Assembly: GCF_902859725.1 (NCBI RefSeq)
Contig: NZ_CADIJP010000011.1
Span: 169,351-233,350, forward strand
DNA from: Achromobacter mucicolens
GTDB taxonomy: Bacteria; Pseudomonadota; Gammaproteobacteria; Burkholderiales; Burkholderiaceae_B
Direction of reading: 5' to 3'
DNA: 64,000 nt
Both the position numbers and the translations under genes were made by a program. Under the pieces are notes generated by a model, which ran no database searches, was not told the origin of the DNA, and saw nothing but the letters and a program-made list of their open reading frames with translations. Of this stretch, positions 58,494 through 64,000 are shown piece after piece (positions within the stretch are counted from its first letter, which is position 1; every line of letters begins with the position of its first letter).

Positions 58494-59675
58494 ATGCCCG
58501 ATCCGCTGCGCCGCATGCTCAGTCTGCACGACTTCGAAGCCGCCGCCAGAAAGCGGCTGCCCAAGCCCATCTATGCGTACGTATCGGGCGCGGTCGAGGA
58601 CGGCCATTCGGAACGCGGCAACCGCGACGCGTTCGCCGAATATGGTTTTCTGCCCAAGGTGCTGGTGGATGTGTCGGCGCGAAGCACCCGGTGCACCGTG
58701 CTGGGCCGGGAATTCGCCGCGCCCGTGGGTGTGGCGCCCATGGGCATTTCGGCGATATCCGGTTACCGCGGCGATATCGTGATGGCCAAGGCGGCCGCGG
58801 ATGCGGGCGTGCCCTGCATCATGAGCGGTTCGTCGCTGATCCGCCTGGAGACCGTGATGGAGCAGGCGCCGGCCACCTGGTTTCAGGCCTATCTGCCGGG
58901 CGACGACGCACAGATCGCCGCGCTCATCGATCGCGTGGCGGCGGCCGGCGTCGGCACGCTCGTCCTGACGGTCGACACGCCGGTGGCCGCGAATCGCGAG
59001 AACAACGTGCGCGCCGGGTTTTCGACGCCGCTGCGGCCAAGCCTGGGCCTTGCGTGGCAGGGGCTGACGCATCCCCGGTGGCTCTTCGGCACGTTCCTGC
59101 GCACGTTGTTGCGTCACGGCATGCCGCACTTCGAGAACAACTATGCGACCCGGGGTGCGCCAATCCTGTCGGCCAGCGTGTTGCGCGACTTCTCCGACCG
59201 CGGCCACCTGAACTGGGAGCACGTGGCCGCCATCCGCCGGCGCTGGCGGGGGCAGATGGTGCTTAAGGGTATTTTGCATCCCGATGATGCGCGGACGGCG
59301 CGCGCGCTGGGCATGGACGGCATCATCGTGTCCAACCACGGTGGCCGGCAGCTGGACGGCAGCGTGCCGCCGCTGCACGCCTTGCCCGCCATCGTGGACG
59401 CGGTGGGCGGCAGCATGGAAGTGATGCTGGACAGCGGCGTGCGGCGGGGAACGGACGTGATCAAGGCGTTGGCGCTGGGCGCGCGCTGCGTGTTCGTGGG
59501 GCGCCCGTTCAACTATGCGGCGACGGTCGCGGGGCAGCGCGGCGTGGCGCACGCGATTGCGCTGATCGCCGAGGAAGTCAAGCGCGACATGGGCCTGCTG
59601 GGCGTCGTGGATGTCAGGGAATTGAACGCCGAATTCCTGCAACGCGCTTCACGGCTTGCTGGACGCGGCGCGTAA
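58494..59675 (+). CDS. FMN-dependent alpha-hydroxyacid dehydrogenase/oxidase (LldD-like)
   Basis: A 393-residue enzyme of the lactate/mandelate dehydrogenase family, oxidising 2-hydroxy acids with FMN. The N-terminus SLHDFEAAARKRLPKPIYAYVSG is typical. His282 in SNHGGRQLDG is the catalytic base, and LDSGVRRGTDVIKALALGAR binds phosphate. A membrane-insertion loop is not obvious. It is divergent from the LysR gene at 58329. Its last 27 bases overlap the convergent TlpA-fusion gene. Confidence 0.9.
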   Translation: MPDPLRRMLSLHDFEAAARKRLPKPIYAYVSGAVEDGHSERGNRDAFAEYGFLPKVLVDVSARSTRCTVLGREFAAPVGVAPMGISAISGYRGDIVMAKAAADAGVPCIMSGSSLIRLETVMEQAPATWFQAYLPGDDAQIAALIDRVAAAGVGTLVLTVDTPVAANRENNVRAGFSTPLRPSLGLAWQGLTHPRWLFGTFLRTLLRHGMPHFENNYATRGAPILSASVLRDFSDRGHLNWEHVAAIRRRWRGQMVLKGILHPDDARTARALGMDGIIVSNHGGRQLDGSVPPLHALPAIVDAVGGSMEVMLDSGVRRGTDVIKALALGARCVFVGRPFNYAATVAGQRGVAHAIALIAEEVKRDMGLLGVVDVRELNAEFLQRASRLAGRGA

Positions 59676-60485
59676 GGCATCCAGACGCTGGGCCAACGTG
59701 GCGGCAGACAATTCGCCCACGCGCAGGTCCACCATCCGTCCACTCGCATCCAGGAATAGCGTTGCCGGCAGGCCGCGGTTGCTGAGCTGGCGGGACGCGT
59801 CGCTGGCCGGGTCCATCAGCACGTTTTGCAGCGCCGGGGCGTGCTGACGCAGGTATTGCGTGATCTCGGGCGGGGCTTCGCCCTGGTTCAAGAACACGAA
59901 ATGCACGTCCGGGTAGGCGGCCTGCGCCGCTTCGAAAGCGGGCATCTCACGCCGGCACGGCGGGCACCAGCTTGCCCACAGATTGACGACGGTGGGCTTG
60001 CCTTGATAGGCGGACAGCGCCACCGGGGCGGCGTTCAGGTCCTGCAGACGAAGCTGGGCGAGCGCCGGCGGCGATTGATCCGGAGGCGCCAGCAGCCTGC
60101 CGCCAGCGAGCCAGGTGACCGTGGCCAGCGCCAGGGCGCCGATGACGGCGGGCCGGGGCGCGCGGCGGCGCAGCATGGCGACGACGGCATAGATCCAGGC
60201 GGCCGCCAGGCCCCACATGCCAGCCCAGCCGCCGTCGCGCACGTCCAGCACGGCCAAGGGGTTCAGTACGAACGGATCCCGGTATTGCCAGACAAAGCCC
60301 AGCCGCGCGGCCAGCAGACCCACGATCAGTGCGCCCCACAGCACGCCGGAGACGTCGGCGCGACGGCCATCCTGTCCCGTGCGGTTCAGCAGGTGCGCCG
60401 CGAGCAGTCCAACAAGGGCGGCGGCGGCCAGCACGGCGAGTTCGGCGGGGAAAACAAGCGGGCCAAGACGGATGGCGGGCGGCAT
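59649..60485 (-). CDS. Lgt-like membrane domain fused to TlpA-like thioredoxin
   Basis: A 278-residue membrane protein. Residues about 10-130 contain about four hydrophobic segments and a piece resembling prolipoprotein diacylglyceryl transferase (AARLGFVWQYRDPFVLNPLA and DVRDGGWAGMWGLAAAW). Residues about 140-275 form a periplasmic TlpA/ResA-like redoxin with CPPC (Cys174, Cys177 in VNLWASWCPPCRREMP) and LPATLFLDASGRM. It is probably a periplasmic thiol reductase. Fusion of these modules is unusual but known. It is convergent with the oxidase gene. Confidence 0.88.
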   Translation of the reverse strand: MPPAIRLGPLVFPAELAVLAAAALVGLLAAHLLNRTGQDGRRADVSGVLWGALIVGLLAARLGFVWQYRDPFVLNPLAVLDVRDGGWAGMWGLAAAWIYAVVAMLRRRAPRPAVIGALALATVTWLAGGRLLAPPDQSPPALAQLRLQDLNAAPVALSAYQGKPTVVNLWASWCPPCRREMPAFEAAQAAYPDVHFVFLNQGEAPPEITQYLRQHAPALQNVLMDPASDASRQLSNRGLPATLFLDASGRMVDLRVGELSAATLAQRLDALRAASSKP

Positions 60486-60664
60486 GCAGGTTCCTGATGA
60501 GAGAAGCCCGCCAGCCTATCACGGCGCGCCCAGCCGGCAGGCTGGCGCGATCCAGCCCCGGATCGCGCCGGCACACCCTGGCGGGGAGGCTAAAATAGCG
60601 CTTCGCGGCTAAAAGCCAGCCAATCCGGCATTCTTCAATCCTGCGCCTGGCGCACCCCACAACG

Positions 60665-61456
60665 ATGAAAAAACTGACTGCTGTACTTCTTGTGTCCGCA
60701 ACCTCGCTGCTCACGGCCTGCGGTCCTGGCGACAACGCGCCCGCCGCGAGCGCCCAGGCGCCGGCCACGCCCAAGAAGGTTGTTGTCGGTCTGGACGACA
60801 ATTTCCCGCCCATGGGATTTCGCGACGCCAGCAACCAGATCGTCGGTTTTGACATCGACATGGCCAAGGAAGCCAGCAAGCGCCTGGGCATCGAAGTGGA
60901 GTTCAAGCCCATCGACTGGAGCGCCAAGGAAGCCGAGCTGAACGGCAAGCGCGTCGACGTGCTGTGGAACGGCCTGACCATCACGGAAGAGCGCAAGAAG
61001 AACATCAGCTTCACCGCGCCCTACATGGCCAACCACCAGATCATCATCGTGGGCAACACCTCGCCCGTGAAGGTCAAGAATGACTTGGCCGGCAAGGTCG
61101 TCGGCGCGCAGGACGGCAGCAGCGCCACCGACGCCATCGCCAAGGATCCGGTTGCCGCCCAGATCAAGGAAGTGAAGAAGTTCGGCGACAACGTCACCGC
61201 GCTGATGGACCTGGCCGCGGGCCGTCTGGACGCCATCGTCGTCGACGAGGTCGTGGGCCGCTACCTCATCAGCAAGCGCGCCGGGGAATACCGCGTGCTG
61301 GAAGAGAACTTCGGCACGGAAGACTACGGCGTCGGCGTGCGCAAGGACGACACCGAACTCTTGGCCAAGCTGGACAAGACGCTGGATTCGATGAAGCAGG
61401 ACGGCACCGCCGGCCGCATTGCCACGCAGTGGTTCGGCGCCAACATCATCAAGTAA
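60665..61456 (+). CDS. Amino acid ABC transporter substrate-binding lipoprotein (family 3)
   Basis: A 263-residue periplasmic binding lipoprotein: lipobox LLTAC (Cys19), then KKVVVGLDDNFPPMGFRDAS and VGFDIDMAKEASKRLG, the solute-binding-family-3 signature. It presents polar or charged amino acids to the permease encoded downstream. Only 131 bases, including a hairpin, separate it from the permease, so the hairpin may lower downstream expression. Confidence 0.92.
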   Translation: MKKLTAVLLVSATSLLTACGPGDNAPAASAQAPATPKKVVVGLDDNFPPMGFRDASNQIVGFDIDMAKEASKRLGIEVEFKPIDWSAKEAELNGKRVDVLWNGLTITEERKKNISFTAPYMANHQIIIVGNTSPVKVKNDLAGKVVGAQDGSSATDAIAKDPVAAQIKEVKKFGDNVTALMDLAAGRLDAIVVDEVVGRYLISKRAGEYRVLEENFGTEDYGVGVRKDDTELLAKLDKTLDSMKQDGTAGRIATQWFGANIIK

Positions 61457-61463
61457 ACGAGAA

Positions 61464-61497
61464 AAGCGCCCGCGGCCCAACCGGCCGAGGCGCCTTT
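61464..61497 (+). terminator. Possible attenuating hairpin between binding-protein and permease genes
   Basis: Outer arms near AAAGCGCC and GGCGCCTTT, with an inner CGGCC/GGCCG stem. Not perfect. A read-through attenuator is plausible, since binding proteins are usually made in excess over permeases. Confidence 0.4.
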
Positions 61498-61587
61498 GCC
61501 GTTGCAGTTCGCAGCCCGCCGCGGCGCCGCAAGGCCAGGCGGGCTCGCCCATGATTCTCTCTTGCCCGCGCGGCGCGAACCCACTGC

Positions 61588-62241
61588 ATGGACTACGTAC
61601 TTTCCCTTCTGGGGCCCATGGCGCAAGGCGCGAAAGTGACCTTGACGCTGTTTTTCATCACGCTGGCGCTCGCCGTGCCGCTGGGCCTGGTGCTGGCCTT
61701 GGCGCGCATCTCGAAGTGGCCGCTGCTGAGCCGCGCCGTCAATGGCTATATCTGGCTGATGCGCGGCACGCCGCTGATGCTCCAGATGCTGTTCATCTAT
61801 TTCGCGCTGCCGTTCGTGCCGGTGATCGGCATCCGGCTGCCCGACTTTCCGGCGGCCGTCGTGGCGTTTGCCCTGAACTACGCCGCGTATTTCGCCGAGA
61901 TCTTCCGCGCCGGCATCCAGTCGGTGGACCGTGGCCAATACGAAGGCAGCAAGGTGCTGGGCATGACCTACCTGCAGACGCTGCGCCGCATCGTCCTGCC
62001 GCAGATGGTGCAGCGCGTGTTGCCCCCCATGAGCAACGAGACCATCACGCTGGTCAAGGACACCTCGCTCATCTACGTGCTGGCCCTCAATGACATCCTG
62101 CGCACCGCGCGCGGCATCGTGCAGCGCGACTTCACGACCACGCCGTTCCTGGTCGCCGCGGCTTTCTACCTGTTTATGACGCTGCTCCTGACGTGGTTCT
62201 TCCAGCACATGGAAAAGCGCTATGCCAAATATGACCAGTAA
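61588..62241 (+). CDS. Amino acid ABC transporter permease
   Basis: A 217-residue permease of the HisMQ/GlnP type with five membrane segments. The EAA loop reads QYEGSKVLGMTYLQTLRRIVLPQ. It begins MDYVLSLLGPMAQGAKVTLTL. Its last 20 bases overlap the ATPase gene start, so they are coupled. Confidence 0.92.
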   Translation: MDYVLSLLGPMAQGAKVTLTLFFITLALAVPLGLVLALARISKWPLLSRAVNGYIWLMRGTPLMLQMLFIYFALPFVPVIGIRLPDFPAAVVAFALNYAAYFAEIFRAGIQSVDRGQYEGSKVLGMTYLQTLRRIVLPQMVQRVLPPMSNETITLVKDTSLIYVLALNDILRTARGIVQRDFTTTPFLVAAAFYLFMTLLLTWFFQHMEKRYAKYDQ

Positions 62242-63025
62242 TTCCCCGGCCGGGCTGAACACGCGCCCGGTCATGATCGAAGCCCGCCACATCGTCAAAT
62301 CCTTCGGCGCGAACCGGGTACTCGACGACGTTTCGTTGACCCTGGAGCAGGGCGAGGTAGTCGCGGTGATCGGCCCGTCGGGCTCGGGCAAGAGCACGTT
62401 CCTGCGCTGCCTGAATCACCTTGAGACCATCGACGAAGGCAGCATCGTGGTGGAAGGCGAAACCATGGCAGCTGCCGTCACCGGCGCGCGCAGCCAATAC
62501 GCCAGCGACGCCGACGTGCGCCGCATCTGCCGCAAGATGGGCATGGTGTTCCAGTCGTTCAACCTGTTCCCGCACATGACGGTGCTGCAGAACATCATCG
62601 AGGCGCCCATCACCGTAAAGGGCATGACCCGCGCCCAGATCGTGCCCAAGGCAGAAGAACTGCTGCGCAAGGTCGGACTTCTGAACAAGCGCGACAACTA
62701 TCCCACGCGCCTGTCCGGCGGCCAGAAGCAGCGCGTCGCCATTGCCCGCGCGCTGGCCATGGAGCCCGACATCATGCTGTTCGACGAGCCCACCTCGGCG
62801 CTGGACCCGGAACTGACCGGCGAAGTGCTGCGCACCATGAAGCAATTGGCCGACGAACGCATGACCATGCTGGTCGTGACCCACGAAATGGGCTTCGCGC
62901 GCGAAGTGGCGCATCGCGTCATCTTCATGGACGACGGTCGCATCGTCGAGCAAGCGCCCTCGGCCACGTTCTTCGCCGCGCCACAGCATGCGCGCAGCCG
63001 GGAGTTTCTGGCGCATATGCTTTGA
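62222..63025 (+). CDS. Amino acid ABC transporter ATP-binding protein (GlnQ-like)
   Basis: A 267-residue ATPase: Walker A IGPSGSGKSTF, Q-loop VFQSFNLFPHMTVLQN, signature LSGGQKQRVAIARAL, Walker B IMLFDEPTSALDPE, and switch His in VVTHEMGFARE. It powers uptake with the permease and binding lipoprotein. An N-terminal 17 residues before VMIEARHIVKSFG is typical of this overlap. A hairpin at 63181-63206 lies downstream. Confidence 0.93.
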   Translation: MPNMTSNSPAGLNTRPVMIEARHIVKSFGANRVLDDVSLTLEQGEVVAVIGPSGSGKSTFLRCLNHLETIDEGSIVVEGETMAAAVTGARSQYASDADVRRICRKMGMVFQSFNLFPHMTVLQNIIEAPITVKGMTRAQIVPKAEELLRKVGLLNKRDNYPTRLSGGQKQRVAIARALAMEPDIMLFDEPTSALDPELTGEVLRTMKQLADERMTMLVVTHEMGFAREVAHRVIFMDDGRIVEQAPSATFFAAPQHARSREFLAHML

Positions 63026-63400
63026 TTGATCGGCCTGGCTGTTGCGCTGCGCCACGGAAGCCGAGCATATCCGCGGTGTGCCACGCCCAAGTTCGGGATA
63101 AATGGCATATTTAAGAAGCTTTTGATGTACACGTTTCAGATGCGCGAGCACGATCACGGCGATCGTCCTCGGGTGCAGCAGGCGGGAAGCTGGGGCGCTT
63201 CCTGCCGTGGCGCGCGGCGGATGCCCATCCAATAGCGGCCGCCTCAGCAATAACGTCTTTCGAGCGGGGCCGCAGCCACCGGAGCGCCGCGTGCCCGCCC
63301 AATCCCGTCCGATTTCTCTGTTTATCGTTGGCACCAATGGTGGGCAAGCCAGCGCACTTCAGCTCGACGTTTCACTGTCACCGCGTTCTGGACCGCAGTC
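63026..63400. other. Intergenic region, 375 bp
   Basis: Between the ABC operon and the VasX-like gene. It holds a hairpin (63181-63206) and an AT-richer stretch near 63098-63140. No gene is supported. An overlapping 65-codon frame at 63207-63404 has no coding character. Confidence 0.6.
63181..63206 (+). terminator. Hairpin downstream of the ABC operon
   Basis: GGCGGGAAGC (63181-63190) pairs with GCTTCCTGCC (63197-63206) with one G-T wobble, across a 6-base loop. It lacks a T-tract. Confidence 0.4.
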
Positions 63401-64000
63401 ATGAACCAGGTGTCATTGGAAGAGCTGCTATCGCAGGCAGTCGATGTCGCGCGCCGTACCCGACGGGACGAGGCGCCCAGCCCGTGCGTCGACTGCAAGT
63501 CCGAAGTTGGCATTCTTCCGCTGCGCTATGCCGTGGTGACCAGCGAAGATCCGGAAACGCTTGGCGCGCTGGCGCCGGAACTGCCTCGCAATCTCGGCCT
63601 GGGGTTGCCCGCGTTGCAAGCCAAAGGCGTCCGCTACGCCGTGCGCGCCATGCGCCAGGGTTGCCTGTACGCGTTCATCAAGCGCTTCGGAAAATGGAAT
63701 TGCGAAAGCGCGTGGCGAGCGACAGGGACAGGGGTGTTCTCCCCATTCAGGCCTTACTCGCCAGATTTGCAGTACGCGCCCGAACCGCGCCGCCTGCTCG
63801 GATATGGCGGCTGGACCATTCTATTCAAGGCCCCGGAAGACATCCAGGAAGCGCGCCTGCTGTTCACTCCGGACGTGCTTACCGAGCGCATGCTCGACAA
63901 GTTGCGCGATACCGATTCGTTGCGCAACAAGCTGCAGGCATTCGACATCAAGGAAATCGCCAGCAGCTGCTCGTTTGCTCCCGACGTGCTCGACATGTCT
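63401..64000 (+). CDS. VasX/BTH_I2691-type T6SS effector N-terminus (3' truncated)
   Basis: An open frame from ATG 63401 to the window end, 200 codons without a stop. The N-terminus has PCVDCKSEVGILPLRYAVV, then VRAMRQGCLYAFIKRFGKW and RRLLGYGGWTILFKAPED. These match the N-terminal region of VasX-like type VI secretion effectors, which have a Cys-x2-Cys start, an ILPLRYA piece and a Leu-Tyr-rich strand. The C-terminal toxin domain and any immunity gene lie beyond the window. Family match from memory, so uncertain in detail. Confidence 0.65.
   Translation, partial: MNQVSLEELLSQAVDVARRTRRDEAPSPCVDCKSEVGILPLRYAVVTSEDPETLGALAPELPRNLGLGLPALQAKGVRYAVRAMRQGCLYAFIKRFGKWNCESAWRATGTGVFSPFRPYSPDLQYAPEPRRLLGYGGWTILFKAPEDIQEARLLFTPDVLTERMLDKLRDTDSLRNKLQAFDIKEIASSCSFAPDVLDMS

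Noticed and set aside
1-64000. CRISPR arrays, rRNA or tRNA genes, insertion sequences, prophage genes
   Set aside because: No repeat-spacer array, cloverleaf, transposase or phage structural motif was found on reading both strands. A tRNA could be missed without a scan.

Overview
The window reads as one contiguous, GC-rich bacterial chromosome segment. Four Bug-type (tripartite tricarboxylate transporter, TTT) periplasmic receptors, many LysR regulators, a sorAB sulfite dehydrogenase, a ProP-type MFS carrier and a VasX-like type VI effector start at the right edge fit an Alcaligenaceae genome of the Achromobacter/Bordetella kind (Burkholderiales). This placement is inferred from gene content only. 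About 64 protein genes are supported. No rRNA, tRNA, insertion sequence or CRISPR array was seen.

Layout. 1-4.3 kb: 3' part of an outer-membrane efflux channel, a DUF2231 membrane protein overlapping a sorbosone-dehydrogenase-like secreted protein, a DJ-1/PfpI protein and a cupin. 4.3-13 kb: Bug receptor with divergent LysR, a second LysR divergent from a RidA protein, MaoC-like protein, ProP-type MFS, PhzF, VOC protein, GGDEF protein. 13-19.2 kb: secreted Ala/Pro-rich protein, then a minus-strand catabolic operon (2-hydroxyacid dehydrogenase, FAH-family hydrolase, SDR, Bug receptor) divergent from a helix-turn-helix/citrate synthase fusion across a very AT-rich dyad. 19.2-25.1 kb: acetyltransferase, YCII-like protein, sorAB, SulP permease. 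25.1-31.4 kb: MerR and AraC regulators, a cNMP-binding/flavoprotein fusion that lacks its NADPH domain, Bug receptor, then an isochorismatase-XapX-amidohydrolase operon. 32-36.7 kb: alpha/beta hydrolase, B12-type radical SAM protein with an unusual CX4CX2C cluster motif, MFS transporter. 36.7-37.35 kb is a gene-poor, lower-GC island.

37.4-54 kb is rich in stress and signalling genes: a lipoprotein, a DUF4189 protein, a haloperoxidase-like hydrolase, a FixLJ-like two-component system with a stand-alone receiver, a divergent dps-peroxiredoxin-DsbA-like operon, a 521-residue unknown behind a candidate sigma-28 promoter, a secreted GlcG/HbpS-like protein beside a second two-component system, an HPP-CBS protein and a MarR/ClC channel pair. 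54-64 kb: LysR/argC pair, Bug receptor with 2-hydroxyacid dehydrogenase, LysR divergent from an FMN 2-hydroxyacid oxidase, an Lgt-like/TlpA fusion, a family-3 amino acid ABC transporter and the VasX-like effector start.

The strongest leads are: (1) the HbpS-like protein plus two-component system, bracketed by two copies of the same dyad; (2) the HTH-citrate synthase fusion with ATTGAT-type half-sites in its divergent promoter; (3) the flavoprotein that has lost its NADPH domain; (4) the sigma-28-type promoter in front of an unknown protein.
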